Made by a program: the position numbers and the translations under genes
Shown: positions 52,298 through 61,673 of the stretch, piece after piece
How positions within the stretch are numbered: the first letter of the stretch is position 1
How the letters are laid out: every line of letters begins with the position of its first letter
Source: Janibacter limosus
GTDB taxonomy: Bacteria; Actinomycetota; Actinomycetes; Actinomycetales; Dermatophilaceae
Direction: 5' to 3'
Assembly: GCF_004295485.1 (NCBI RefSeq)
Contig: NZ_CP036164.1
Span: 310,001 to 374,000 of the forward strand
DNA: 64,000 nt
Notes under the pieces: generated by a model
Seen by the model: the letters and a program-made list of their open reading frames with translations, nothing else
Database searches by the model: none
What the model was told of the DNA's origin: nothing

Positions 52298-53535
52298 GGG
52301 AGGATGATCTCCTGGAAGCGGGGCCGGTACAGTTGCGGGTTGGTGCGGTAGAGACCGTGGTCCACGGGTGACTCGCTCCACGAGATGAGCAGCGTCCCCG
52401 CAGGGGTCACGAAGTCGGGATGGGCCAGGGGCGTGTAGCGCAGGATGCCGTCGGAGTTGTCCAGCGGCTCGATGACGTGCTTGGTCCACGGGCCCGTGAC
52501 GGAGGGAGCCTTCCACACCGCGAGCGATCGGCCCAGGTAGTCGCCCTCCTTGCTCACCGCGTACCAGGAGCCGCCGCGCTCGAAGACCGACAGCACGTGC
52601 GACACACCCTGCTCCGCGGGGATCAGGGCGGCGCTGCCCCGCGCCGGCACCTCGTCCCGCCCCGCCCACCGGGTGCCGTCCCAGTACTCCCAGCGGTCCA
52701 TGTCGCCGAGGTCGTCGGGCATCGTGCGGGCGACGTGCAGGGACCACCCGGCCGTGGTCTTGGTCGCGTTGCTGGCCGTGCCGAAGACGTAGACGCGGCC
52801 GTCGTGGTCCCACATCGCGGCGCCCCAGGTGGGCACCCGGGGGTCGGTCGTGTCCTCGGCGAGCGGCTGCTGGTCGACGACCTGCGGCAGGCGGCCGGTC
52901 GGTGCCTCGAGGGTCACGAGCGAGGACCCGAGGGTCTGGAAGACGGCGTCGTCGCCGGTCTGGCGGACCCGGTTGGTGATGATCTGCACGCGGGTACCAC
53001 CGGTGACCGCGACCGACCGCAGCGACAGCGGCCAGTACCCGGTGTTGTCGGCGTCGTCGGGGATGAAGGCATCGCCGGACGGACCGGCCAACGCCGTCAC
53101 GCACCCCCGGTTGGTCACGAGGGCCGAGTTGCGGACCATGAAGGGGGAGACGCTCACCGGGTCGCGGATGGTGTCGCCGTAGACGAAGAGCCGCCGCCCG
53201 TCGGCCAGCGCGACGCTGCCGCCGTGGTCGCCTCCCTGCAGGCGCGGCTCGCCGTCGAGCTGCTCCATGAGTCGGTTCATCCCGCCCGCGCCGATCGGTC
53301 GGGGCCGGCTGCAGGGTGGGCTGGCCGGGCTGTCCAGCAGCGAGATGGACCCGTCGGCGTCCGTGGGCAGCGAGGAGGCCGCGCCGTGAGTGGACGAGGT
53401 CGGGTCGGTCGAGGGGGCCACCACCGAGCTGGCGTCGGCCAGGAGGTCGTCGACGGAGTCGGCTCGGGACCATCCGACCCAGCCACCGAGGATGACGAGG
53501 ATCCCGGCGGTCAGCGAGACCAGGAAGCGACCCAC
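52294..53535 (-). CDS. Membrane-anchored DUF4185/DUF5005-like protein
   Basis: A 413-residue protein with one N-terminal transmembrane helix, a Ser/Ala-rich stalk and a beta-propeller-like extracellular domain (GDHGGSVALADGRRLFVYGDT, then PTWGAAMWDHDGRVYVFG, then ILRYTPLAHPDFV). It resembles DUF4185 proteins, which are glycoside-hydrolase-like and fold as a five-bladed propeller. GTG 53535 begins eight bases past the disA stop; a longer start at 53595 would overlap disA. Function unknown; no catalytic residues are assigned. Confidence 0.82.
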   Translation of the reverse strand: MGRFLVSLTAGILVILGGWVGWSRADSVDDLLADASSVVAPSTDPTSSTHGAASSLPTDADGSISLLDSPASPPCSRPRPIGAGGMNRLMEQLDGEPRLQGGDHGGSVALADGRRLFVYGDTIRDPVSVSPFMVRNSALVTNRGCVTALAGPSGDAFIPDDADNTGYWPLSLRSVAVTGGTRVQIITNRVRQTGDDAVFQTLGSSLVTLEAPTGRLPQVVDQQPLAEDTTDPRVPTWGAAMWDHDGRVYVFGTASNATKTTAGWSLHVARTMPDDLGDMDRWEYWDGTRWAGRDEVPARGSAALIPAEQGVSHVLSVFERGGSWYAVSKEGDYLGRSLAVWKAPSVTGPWTKHVIEPLDNSDGILRYTPLAHPDFVTPAGTLLISWSESPVDHGLYRTNPQLYRPRFQEIILP

Positions 53536-53542
53536 CGGTCGA

Positions 53543-54619
53543 TCAGACGTACCGCTCGAGGATCGAGGACTCGGCCAGTCGCGAGAGCCCCTCACGGACG
53601 GTCCTGGCGCGCAGCTCGCCGACCCCGTCGACGGTCATCAGGTCGTCGATGCCCGCGGCCAGCAGGCGCTGCAGCGACCCGAAGTGCTCGACGAGGCGCT
53701 CGACGATCGCGCCCGGCAGGCGAGGGATCTTGCCGAGGATGCGCAGCCCGCGCGGGCTGACCGAGGCGTCGATGGACTCACCGACGATGGGGAAGCCCAT
53801 CGACTTGGCCACGTGCCCCAGGTCGAGCAGCTCGGTGGCGTCGAGGGCGGCGAGGTTGTCGAGCACCTGCGCGCTGGAGGCCACGGCGCCCTCGGGGTCG
53901 AGGTAGTCCAGGATCACCGCGTCGAGCGTCTCGTCGAGCCCGGCGGTGAGCTCCTCGAGCTGCAGCGTGAGCAGGCGCCCGTCGACGCCGAGCTCGAGGA
54001 CGTACTCGGCGATCTCGGCGTGGATGCGACGGACCATCTCGAGTCGCTGGAGGACGACGGCGATGTCACGCACGGTGACGAGGTCCTCGATCTCGAGGGC
54101 GGACAGGGTGCCGGTGACCTCGTTGAGGCGGTTGGTGTAGCGCTCGAGCGTCTGCATGGCCTGGTTGGCCTGGGAGATCAGCTCGGTCGTCGTGCGCAGG
54201 ACGTGCCGTCGCCCGTCGACGTACAACGCGATGATGTGCATCGACTGGCTCACGGAGACGACCGGGTGGCCGGTCTGCTTGGCGACCCGCTCGGCCGTGC
54301 GGTGCCGGGTCCCGCTCTCGATGGTCTCGATGCTCGAGTCGGGGACGAGCTGGACCGCTGCCTTGAGGATGCGCGAGACGCCCGAGTCGACGACGACCGC
54401 GCCGTCCATCTTGGCCAGCTCGCGCAGCCGGGTCGCGGAGAACTCGATGTTGAGGTCGAATCCGCCGGTGCACAGGGACTCGACCAGCTTGTCGTGCCCG
54501 AGCACGATGAGGGCGCCGGTGTTGCCTCTCAGGATCCGCTCGAGGCCATCGCGCAGCACGGAGCCCGGCGCGACCGCGGCAAGGGTCGACCGGAAGAGCT
54601 CATCATCGGTGTCGGGCAC
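53543..54619 (-). CDS. disA: DNA integrity scanning diadenylate cyclase DisA
   Basis: A 358-residue octameric enzyme that makes c-di-AMP and scans for branched DNA. The DAC motifs Asp-Gly-Ala (MDGAVVV, about residues 73-75) and Arg-His-Arg (GTRHRTAER, about 104-112) are intact, a helical spine follows, and the C-terminal helix-hairpin-helix (about 290-345) binds junctions. GTG start with TAGACT six bases upstream (54626-54631, complement), overlapping the radA end, so it can be expressed without radA. Same order as in mycobacteria. Confidence 0.97.
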   Translation of the reverse strand: MPDTDDELFRSTLAAVAPGSVLRDGLERILRGNTGALIVLGHDKLVESLCTGGFDLNIEFSATRLRELAKMDGAVVVDSGVSRILKAAVQLVPDSSIETIESGTRHRTAERVAKQTGHPVVSVSQSMHIIALYVDGRRHVLRTTTELISQANQAMQTLERYTNRLNEVTGTLSALEIEDLVTVRDIAVVLQRLEMVRRIHAEIAEYVLELGVDGRLLTLQLEELTAGLDETLDAVILDYLDPEGAVASSAQVLDNLAALDATELLDLGHVAKSMGFPIVGESIDASVSPRGLRILGKIPRLPGAIVERLVEHFGSLQRLLAAGIDDLMTVDGVGELRARTVREGLSRLAESSILERYV

Positions 54620-54628
54620 GCCGCGAGT

Positions 54629-56026
54629 CTATGGTGTGCGGCTGGGCACGAGGTGTGGTCGGGCGCGGCGTCCTCTGGCCTGTGTGATCGCGGTGGCCAC
54701 GTCGACCACCTCGATGACCTCCATGCCGGGAGGGGCGGGGGTGTCGCCGAGCGCGCCCTTGGGCACCAGGGCCGTGCGGAAGCCCAGGCGGGCCGCCTCG
54801 GTCAGCCGCCGCGCGACCCCGGCGGCGGGGCGAACCTCACCGCTCAGACCGACCTCGCCCAGCGCCAGCAGGTCGTGCGCGATGGGCTCGTCGAGGACTG
54901 CGCTCGCGATCGAGACCGCGACGGCCAGGTCGCTCGACGGCTCGGTGATCTTGACCCCGCCGACGCTGGAGACATAGGTGTCCTGGTTGCCGATGGGGGC
55001 GCCCGCCCGCTTGTCGAGGACGGCGATGATCATCGCCAGCCGACCGCTGTCGAGGCCGACATTGGCCCGACGAGGGGTCGGGATCTGCGACGGGCTGACG
55101 AGCGACTGGACCTCGACGACGAGTGGCCGACGGCCCTCGAGGGTCACGGTCGCGCAGGTCCCCGGGACATTGATGTGCCGGCTGGACAGAAAGAGCCCGC
55201 TGGGGTCGTCGAGGCCGATGATCCCGCTGTCGGACAGGTCGAAGCAGCCGACCTCGTCGGTCGGGCCGAAGCGGTTCTTGACCGCGCGCACGAGCCGCAG
55301 CCGGGAGTGCCGGTCGCCGTCGAACTGGACGACGACGTCGACGAGGTGCTCGAGCACCCGTGGCCCGGCGATCGACCCGTCCTTGGTCACGTGCCCCACG
55401 AGGAGCATGGCGAAGCCAGCGGACTTGGCGGCCTGGATCAGCGAGCCGGCGACCTCGCGGACCTGCCCGACATTGCCCGGAGCGCCGTCGACCTCGGTCG
55501 AGGAGATGGTCTGCACCGAGTCGATGACGACGAGGTCGGGCCGCACCTGGTCGATCTGCGCGAGGACGGTCGCCAGGTCGGTCTCGGACGCGAGGTAGAG
55601 CCCGTCGGTGACGGCGTCGATGCGCTCGGCGCGGCCGCGCACCTGGGCGGCCGACTCCTCGCCGCTGATGTAGAGGACCCGCCGCTGCTCACCCACGCGG
55701 GCGGCCACGTCGAGCAGCAGCGTCGACTTGCCGATGCCGGGCTCGCCAGCCACCAGCACGACGGACCCGGGCACGAGCCCGCCGCCGAGCACCCGGTCGA
55801 ACTCCGGCACCCCGGAGCTGCGGTGGGTCGCTGCCTCGGCGTCGACGTCGCGGATCGGCACGGCAGGGCGCTCCACCCGTGCGGCGGCCAGCGTGCGGAC
55901 CGTCGGACCGCCGACCTCGTCGACCGAGCCCCAGGCCTGGCACTCGCCGCAGCGCCCGACCCACTTGACGCTGGTCCAGCCACATTCACTGCAGCGGTAC
56001 GTCGGTCCGCCCTTCTTCGATGCCAT
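54629..56026 (-). CDS. radA: DNA repair protein RadA
   Basis: A 465-residue RecA-like helicase for recombination-branch migration. The N-terminal zinc finger (CSECGW...CGECQAW) is followed by Walker A GEPGIGKST, the KNRFG motif (VKNRFGPTDEVG) and a C-terminal Lon-like domain (SSDLAVAVSIASAVL, GEVGLSGEVRPAAG). The ATG at 56026 lies six bases after TAGGTT, another leaderless arrangement. Partner gene disA starts after nine bases. Confidence 0.97.
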   Translation of the reverse strand: MASKKGGPTYRCSECGWTSVKWVGRCGECQAWGSVDEVGGPTVRTLAAARVERPAVPIRDVDAEAATHRSSGVPEFDRVLGGGLVPGSVVLVAGEPGIGKSTLLLDVAARVGEQRRVLYISGEESAAQVRGRAERIDAVTDGLYLASETDLATVLAQIDQVRPDLVVIDSVQTISSTEVDGAPGNVGQVREVAGSLIQAAKSAGFAMLLVGHVTKDGSIAGPRVLEHLVDVVVQFDGDRHSRLRLVRAVKNRFGPTDEVGCFDLSDSGIIGLDDPSGLFLSSRHINVPGTCATVTLEGRRPLVVEVQSLVSPSQIPTPRRANVGLDSGRLAMIIAVLDKRAGAPIGNQDTYVSSVGGVKITEPSSDLAVAVSIASAVLDEPIAHDLLALGEVGLSGEVRPAAGVARRLTEAARLGFRTALVPKGALGDTPAPPGMEVIEVVDVATAITQARGRRARPHLVPSRTP

Positions 56027-56070
56027 GGTCAGAACCTACGTGCCCACCCCGACAGCGAGCCCCCGTGCGC

Positions 56071-57489
56071 TCAGAGGTCGGCGAACATCTTGCCGGGGTT
56101 GAGGATCCCCAGCGGGTCGAGCGCCGCCTTGACCGCCCGGTGCACCTGGCGGCTGCCCTCGTCGAGCTCGCGCGCCAGCCAGCTCCTCTTGAGGTAGCCG
56201 ACGCCGTGCTCGCCGGTGATCGTGCCGCCGAGCTCGAGCCCGACCTCCATGATCCGGTCGAAGGCAGCGTCCGCCCGCGCCACGTCCTGCGGGTCGGACG
56301 CGTCGAAGAAGATCGACGGGTGGGTGTTGCCGTCACCGGCGTGGGCGACGACCGCGAGGGTCAGGCCGGTCTCCGCCGCGATCTCGTCGAGCCGGTCGTA
56401 GAACTCCGGCAGCCGGTGCCGCGGGAGGCAGACGTCGTCGAGGAGCTGGCCGCCACCGTGCGACTGGGCGTGGTGCTCGTAAGCCGTCTGCGCCAGGCGC
56501 CGTGCCGCGACCAGCGCCGCACTGTCGGCCGGGTCCTCCGAGAAGACGACGTCGATCGCCTCGTTGGCCTCGGCGAAGGCCGCGAAGGCCTCGACCTCCA
56601 CGCGTGCAGTCTGCGGGTCACCGCTGCCGTCCGACTGCATGAGCAGCATGGCGCCCGCCTCGTCGTCGAGCCCCATGTCGCGGTAGGCGTTGATCATCCG
56701 CAGGGTCGTGCCGTCCATCGACTCCAGCAAGGAGGGCTGGGCCCCCGACGTCATCAGGTCGGCCACGGCGGCCGCAGCGTGGCGCAGGTCGGCGAAGGTC
56801 GCGACCGCGGTCAGGGGCTGCGGCAGGGTGGGGACGAGGCGCAGGGTGACCTCGACGACGACACCGAGGGTGCCCTCGGACCCGACGAAGAGGCCGCGCA
56901 GGTCGAGCCCGGCGACCCCCTTCGCCGTCGTCGTGCCGATCGTCGTCAGGGTCCCGTCGGCGAGGACCACCCGCAGCTGCCGGACGTAGTCACGGGTCAC
57001 GCCGTACTTGACGCAGCACAGCCCGCCGGCGTTGGTCGCCACATTGCCACCGATGGAGGAGATCGCCACCGACCCGGGGTCCGGTGGGTAGGACAGCCCG
57101 TGCTCGACGAGTGCGTCCTTGAGGTCCTGGTTGATGATCCCCGGCTCGACGGTCACCGTGCGCTCGCCGGCGTCGATGCCCAGGACCCGGGTCATCCGCT
57201 CCAGCGACAGCAGCAGGCAGCCGGGCACTGCGTTGGCCCCGCCGGACAGCCCGGTGCGCGCTCCCTGTGGCACGACCGGGACCCGGTGACGGGTGGCGAA
57301 GCGCATCGTCTCCTGGACGTCCTCGATCGTGCGCGCCCGCACGAGCGCGAGTGCCCCGTCGTCAGGGCACCAGAGTGCCTGGTCGCGCGAGTGGGAGCCG
57401 ACGACGTCGGGGTCGGTGACGAGCGCACCGTCGCTGAGCACCGCGCCGAGCTCGGTGCGGATCGAGCTGATGAGGTCGCTGGGCTCCAT
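56071..57489 (-). CDS. FAD-binding oxidoreductase (GlcD/D-2-hydroxyacid dehydrogenase type)
   Basis: A 472-residue PCMH/VAO flavoprotein. The FAD-binding VVPQGARTGLSGGANA (about 70-85) and the SIGGNVATNAGGLCCVKYGVTRDYVRQL stretch match the glycolate oxidase GlcD and D-lactate/D-2-hydroxyglutarate dehydrogenase group. The C-terminal part has HAGDGNTHPSIFFD and GEHGVGYLKRSWL. Substrate is not given. ATG 57489 has GGAGA seven bases upstream; GTG 57495 would overlap the upstream stop. LhgO, of opposite stereochemistry, lies elsewhere in the window. Confidence 0.9.
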   Translation of the reverse strand: MEPSDLISSIRTELGAVLSDGALVTDPDVVGSHSRDQALWCPDDGALALVRARTIEDVQETMRFATRHRVPVVPQGARTGLSGGANAVPGCLLLSLERMTRVLGIDAGERTVTVEPGIINQDLKDALVEHGLSYPPDPGSVAISSIGGNVATNAGGLCCVKYGVTRDYVRQLRVVLADGTLTTIGTTTAKGVAGLDLRGLFVGSEGTLGVVVEVTLRLVPTLPQPLTAVATFADLRHAAAAVADLMTSGAQPSLLESMDGTTLRMINAYRDMGLDDEAGAMLLMQSDGSGDPQTARVEVEAFAAFAEANEAIDVVFSEDPADSAALVAARRLAQTAYEHHAQSHGGGQLLDDVCLPRHRLPEFYDRLDEIAAETGLTLAVVAHAGDGNTHPSIFFDASDPQDVARADAAFDRIMEVGLELGGTITGEHGVGYLKRSWLARELDEGSRQVHRAVKAALDPLGILNPGKMFADL

Positions 57490-57491
57490 GG

Positions 57492-58328
57492 TCACTTCTC
57501 CTGTGCGGCAAGGGTTGCGGGATGCACGAGCAGGGGGAGCAGGGCCCGGCCGGAGGGCGAAGGGCGGGACCCCCCCTTCGTCGTGGTGATGGCGGCCACG
57601 AGCTCGAGGTGGGCCTCGCAGCGCGCGGCGAGCTCCTCGTAGCCGGCCGCGCCCATCAGCTCGACGAGCCCGGCTCGCTCGGTGACGTAGACGGGGTCGA
57701 CGGCGACGTGGGCATCAGGGCTGCCGGAGCAGTACCAGTCCAGGTCGTGCCCGCCCGCACCCCAGCCGCGGCGGTCGTACTCTCCGATGCTCACCTCGAG
57801 ATAGCTGCTGCCGTCGGGCAGCTCGACGGTGCGGTAGGTGCGCCGGATCGGCAGCTGCCAGCACACGTCGGGCTTGACCGTGTGCGGCTCGACGCCGGTG
57901 AGCACGGCGTGCTGGTGGAGGGCGCAGCCCGCCCCTGCGGGGAACCCCGGCCGGTTGAGGAAGATGCAGGCGCCGTCGACGACCTTGGTCTTGAGGTCAC
58001 CGTCCTCCTTCTCCGTCCACGCGGACCTGCGGGTGGAGCCGGGGTGCAGCTGCCACTCGTCCTCGCCGAGCTCGTCCGCGACGGCCTTGACCCGAGCGAT
58101 GTCGTCCTTGTCGGTGAAGTGCGCGCCGAGGACGCAGCAGCCGAAGTCGGGCTTGTCCGCGTCGATGCCGTGGCACCCGCTGCCGAAGACGCAGGTCCAC
58201 GACGAGGTGAGCCACGTGAGGTCGCAGCGGAAGCGCTGGTCGTCCTCGCCCGGGTCCTCGAACTCGACCCAGGTGCGCGCCGTCGTCAGGTCGGTCTCGC
58301 CGGGGTGCTGGGGAGTGTCATCGCTCAC
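57492..58328 (-). CDS. Cysteine-rich protein of unknown function
   Basis: A 278-residue cytoplasmic protein with a cysteine-rich N-terminal segment ([29 protein letters not shown], residues about 32-71) and further cysteines at [21 protein letters not shown]. The pattern recalls the YkgJ/DUF3109-type metal- or cluster-binding proteins, but it is not sure. It lies directly upstream of the FAD oxidase on the same strand (gap or overlap of a few bases) and next to the divergent ppx gene. GTG 58328 start. Confidence 0.7.
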   Translation of the reverse strand: MSDDTPQHPGETDLTTARTWVEFEDPGEDDQRFRCDLTWLTSSWTCVFGSGCHGIDADKPDFGCCVLGAHFTDKDDIARVKAVADELGEDEWQLHPGSTRRSAWTEKEDGDLKTKVVDGACIFLNRPGFPAGAGCALHQHAVLTGVEPHTVKPDVCWQLPIRRTYRTVELPDGSSYLEVSIGEYDRRGWGAGGHDLDWYCSGSPDAHVAVDPVYVTERAGLVELMGAAGYEELAARCEAHLELVAAITTTKGGSRPSPSGRALLPLLVHPATLAAQEK

Positions 58329-58404
58329 GGCCGTCACCCTATGCCGCGAGACCACACGGCCCGGCGTGGCGGTGCCCGCTCCTGCTGCGTCTACTGTTGC
58401 CCCC

Positions 58405-59331
58405 GTGCGCCTTGGTGTCATCGATATCGGTTCCAACACCGTCCATCTGCTCATCGTCGACGCCCACCACGGTGCGGCGCCGATCCCTGCGACGTCCCAC
58501 AAGATCCTGCTGCGGCTCTCCGAGCACGTCGACGACGAGGGTCGGATCGACGAAGGGGGCGCTGCTGACCTCTCCCGCTTCGTCGCCGAGTGCCTCGAGG
58601 TCGCCGAGGACCAGGGTGCCGAGGAGGTCTTCGCCTTCGCCACCAGCGCGGTCCGTGAGGCACCCAACGGTGACGAGGTGCTGGCCAGGGTGCGCGCGGA
58701 GACCGGCGTCGACCTGCAGGTGCTCAGCGGTGAGGACGAGGCGCGCCTGACCTTCCTCGCCGCCCGCCGGTGGGCGGGCTGGTCGGCCGGCAAGCTGCTC
58801 GTCATCGACATCGGTGGCGGCTCGCTGGAGCTGACCCTCGGTGACGACGAGGACCCCGACATCGCCAAGTCCCTGCTCCTCGGAGCCGGCCGCACCACCC
58901 GTGAGCTGCTGGCCGCGGACCCGCCGACCGCGCAGCAGATCAAGCAGGCGCGTCGCCACGTGCGGGCGACGCTGGCCAAGGAGATCCGCCCCTATGCCAG
59001 GGCCAGCTCGCCCGACACGGTGCTGGGTACGAGCAAGACGATGCGCTCGCTGGCCCGCATCGCCGGTGCGGCCCCGAGTGCCGACGGGCCGTACGTCGAG
59101 CGTCGGCTGCGCCGCGACGACGTGACCGCGACGATCGCCCGGATCACCCCGATGACCGCCGAGCAGCGGGTCGAGCTGCCCGGCGTGTCGGCGTCCAGGG
59201 CCCACCAGATCCTCGCCGGCGGCATCGTCGCCGAGGCTGCGATGGACCTGCTCGGTGTCGAGGAGCTGACGATCTGCCCGTGGGCGCTGCGCGAGGGTGT
59301 GCTCCTGCGCTACCTCGACGTGCTGGCCTGA
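58405..59331 (+). CDS. Exopolyphosphatase/guanosine pentaphosphatase (Ppx/GppA)
   Basis: A 308-residue ASKHA phosphatase. [18 protein letters not shown] is the first nucleotide-binding motif, [14 protein letters not shown] the second, and [12 protein letters not shown] the third. It would hydrolyse polyphosphate or pppGpp; short actinobacterial members differ in specificity. GTG start with TACTGT seven bases upstream (58392-58397) suggests leaderless transcription. The sugar-isomerase gene follows after 41 bases. Confidence 0.92.
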   Translation: MRLGVIDIGSNTVHLLIVDAHHGAAPIPATSHKILLRLSEHVDDEGRIDEGGAADLSRFVAECLEVAEDQGAEEVFAFATSAVREAPNGDEVLARVRAETGVDLQVLSGEDEARLTFLAARRWAGWSAGKLLVIDIGGGSLELTLGDDEDPDIAKSLLLGAGRTTRELLAADPPTAQQIKQARRHVRATLAKEIRPYARASSPDTVLGTSKTMRSLARIAGAAPSADGPYVERRLRRDDVTATIARITPMTAEQRVELPGVSASRAHQILAGGIVAEAAMDLLGVEELTICPWALREGVLLRYLDVLA

Positions 59332-59372
59332 GGCCCTCCTGGTCCCCGCCCCGGCGGGACTACTCTCGATGC

Positions 59373-60191
59373 ATGCCAGATCCAGCGCGCCACCTGCCGG
59401 TGGGGCTGTCCACCGCCTCGGTCTACCCCGAGGGGGCGGCGGCGGCCTTCGAGACCGCTGCCCGGCTCGGCTACGACGGTGTCGAGATCATGGTCTGGAC
59501 CGACCCGATCTCGCAGAACGCCGGGGCCCTGCGTGCGCTCGCCGACCACCACGGCATCGACATCGTCTCGATCCACGCGCCGACGCTGCTGCTGACCCAG
59601 CGGGTGATGAGCCCTGACCCGTGGGGCAAGGTCGACCGGTCGATCGAGCTCGCGCAGGAGGTGGGGGCCCCGACGGTGGTCCTCCACCCGCCCTTCCGCT
59701 GGCAGAAGGAGTACGCCCGCACCTTCGCCGACGGGGTCGCCGAGCGCGAGGACGAGAGCGGCATCGTGCTGGCCGTCGAGAACATGTTTCCGTGGGCGGC
59801 CCGCGGCCGGCAGGTGCAGGCCTACCTGCCGCACTGGGACCCGGTGCCCCAGCCCTACGACCACGTGACGATCGACCTGTCGCACACGGCGACCGCGCGC
59901 AGCGACGCGATGCAGATGGTGCTCGACCTCGGGGATCGCCTCTCGCACATCCACCTCGCCGACGGTCACCTGACGACCCTCAAGGACGACCACCTCGTCC
60001 CCGGCCGCGGGACCCAACCGTGCGCCGAGGTCCTCCAGCACATCTCCACGAGCGGGTTCTCCGGCGCGGTCGTGCTCGAGGTCGGGACCCGTCGGCGACC
60101 CCGTGAGCGTGAGGACGACCTGAGGGAGTCGCTCGAGTTCGCCCGGCGACACCTTGGCCAGGTCGCGGACGACCCAGGCGAGAGCACGTGA
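59373..60191 (+). CDS. Sugar phosphate isomerase/epimerase (TIM barrel)
   Basis: A 272-residue AP-endonuclease-2-like TIM barrel. Metal-ligand residues are seen in YDGVEIMVW, VSIHAPT, VLHPPF, VLAVENMF, VTIDLSHT and SHIHLADGH. The ATG is six bases behind TACTCT (59361-59366). The actual substrate is unknown; the order ppx-isomerase is common in actinobacteria. It could also be an endonuclease-like member. Confidence 0.85.
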   Translation: MPDPARHLPVGLSTASVYPEGAAAAFETAARLGYDGVEIMVWTDPISQNAGALRALADHHGIDIVSIHAPTLLLTQRVMSPDPWGKVDRSIELAQEVGAPTVVLHPPFRWQKEYARTFADGVAEREDESGIVLAVENMFPWAARGRQVQAYLPHWDPVPQPYDHVTIDLSHTATARSDAMQMVLDLGDRLSHIHLADGHLTTLKDDHLVPGRGTQPCAEVLQHISTSGFSGAVVLEVGTRRRPREREDDLRESLEFARRHLGQVADDPGEST

Positions 60192-60195
60192 TCGC

Positions 60196-60918
60196 ATGAC
60201 GGACGACGCGATCGAGATCGAGGGGCTCCGGGTCACCCGCGGTGGCCGGCTCGTCCTGCCCGGCCTCGACCTGCGGGTCCCCACCGGCCAGGTCGTCGGG
60301 CTCCTCGGGCCGAGCGGGGGCGGCAAGTCGACGGTGATGCGGGCGGTCGTGGGCGTCCAGCGGGTCGAGGCGGGCCGGGTCGAGGTCCTCGGGCTGCCTG
60401 CAGGCCACCCGGACCTGCGCCACCGGGTCGGCTACGTCACCCAGGCGCCGAGCGTCTACGGCGACCTCACCGTCGCCGAAAATGTCGTCCACTTCGCCCG
60501 GTTGCTCGGCGTGCCCGACCCCGACTCCGCCGCCCGCGAGGCCGTCGAGCGGGTCGACCTGACCAGCCACGCGCGCTCGCGCACCGACGCGCTGTCCGGC
60601 GGTCAGCGCAGCCGAGCCAGCCTCGCGGCGGCGCTCGTCGGTCGCCCCGAGGTGCTCGTCCTCGACGAGCCGACGGTCGGGCTCGACCCGGTGCTGCGCC
60701 GCGACCTCTGGGGCCTCTTCCGCCGGCTCGCCGACGACGGCGTGACGCTGCTGGTCTCCAGCCACGTCATGGACGAGGCCTCCCGCTGCGACCGCCTCGT
60801 CCTGCTGCGCGAAGGGGAGGTCCTCGCCGACGACACCCCGGCCGGGCTGCTCGAGCGGACCGGGGCCGCCGACGCAGAGGGAGCCTTCCTCTCGCTCGTC
60901 GACGAGGCCGCGACATGA
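60196..60918 (+). CDS. ABC transporter ATP-binding protein (ABC-2 type)
   Basis: A 240-residue ATPase with Walker A GPSGGGKST (about residues 37-45), signature LSGGQRSRASLAAAL, Walker B VLVLDEPTVGLD and switch SSHVMDEA. It resembles drug/daunorubicin-type exporters. It starts five bases after the isomerase stop and overlaps the permease start by four bases (ATGA). Confidence 0.93.
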   Translation: MTDDAIEIEGLRVTRGGRLVLPGLDLRVPTGQVVGLLGPSGGGKSTVMRAVVGVQRVEAGRVEVLGLPAGHPDLRHRVGYVTQAPSVYGDLTVAENVVHFARLLGVPDPDSAAREAVERVDLTSHARSRTDALSGGQRSRASLAAALVGRPEVLVLDEPTVGLDPVLRRDLWGLFRRLADDGVTLLVSSHVMDEASRCDRLVLLREGEVLADDTPAGLLERTGAADAEGAFLSLVDEAAT

Positions 60919-61649
60919 ACCCCCGGCTGACCCTGGTCACCTCGGGCCGCGTCCTGCGGCAGGTGCTGCGCGACCACCGGACCCTGGCGCTGATGCTCGT
61001 CGTCCCCGTGGTCCTGATGTGCCTGCTCGCGTGGATCTACGCCGACGGACCGCTCTTCGAGCGGGTCGGACCGGCGCTGCTGACGGTCTTCCCCTTCGTG
61101 GTCATGTTCGTCGTCACGAGCGTCGCGACCCTGCGGGAGCGCACCAGTGGCACCCTCGAGCGACTGCTCACGACGCCGATGGGCAAGGGCGACCTCGTCC
61201 TCGGGTACGCGCTCGCCTTCGGCCTCCTCGCCGTCGTCCAGGGCGCGGTCGTCACGGCGGTCTCCGTGGGGTTGCTCGGCCTCGACACCGCGGCCTCCGC
61301 AGCATGGCTCGTGCTCGTCGTGGTCGCGAGCGGTGTGCTCGGCACCTCGCTCGGCCTGCTCGCCTCGGCCTTCGCCGCCACGGAGTTCCAGGCGGTGCAG
61401 CTCATGCCTGCGACGGTGCTGCCGCAGTTCCTCCTGTGCGGGCTGCTCGTCCCGCGGGACCAGCTGCCGCGGGCCCTCGAGCTGCTGTCGGACGTGCTGC
61501 CGCTCTCCCATGTCGTCGACGCCGCGTCCGCGGTCACGCGACAGGTGCAGCCGGGCAGCGACCTCGCCAGCCCCCTGCTCGTCATCGCCGGCTGGGTCGT
61601 CGTCGCCCTCGTCCTCGGGAGCCTCACGCTGCGCCGCCGGACCCCGTGA
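60915..61649 (+). CDS. ABC-2 type transporter permease
   Basis: A 244-residue membrane protein with six hydrophobic helices and the ABC-2 family elements (TLRERTSGTLERLLTTPMGKGDLVLGY and LLVPRDQLPRALELLSDVLPLSHVVDA). It pairs with the preceding ATPase as an exporter, for a lipid, drug or polymer. The ATG overlaps the ATPase stop. Confidence 0.93.
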   Translation: MNPRLTLVTSGRVLRQVLRDHRTLALMLVVPVVLMCLLAWIYADGPLFERVGPALLTVFPFVVMFVVTSVATLRERTSGTLERLLTTPMGKGDLVLGYALAFGLLAVVQGAVVTAVSVGLLGLDTAASAAWLVLVVVASGVLGTSLGLLASAFAATEFQAVQLMPATVLPQFLLCGLLVPRDQLPRALELLSDVLPLSHVVDAASAVTRQVQPGSDLASPLLVIAGWVVVALVLGSLTLRRRTP

Positions 61650-61673
61650 CCCGCTGACCGTAGGCTGGCGCCC

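Noticed and set aside
51395..53473. One long fusion frame including MutY
   Set aside because: Only the part from 52297 has MutY homology; the upstream part is the shadow of the DUF4185-like gene.
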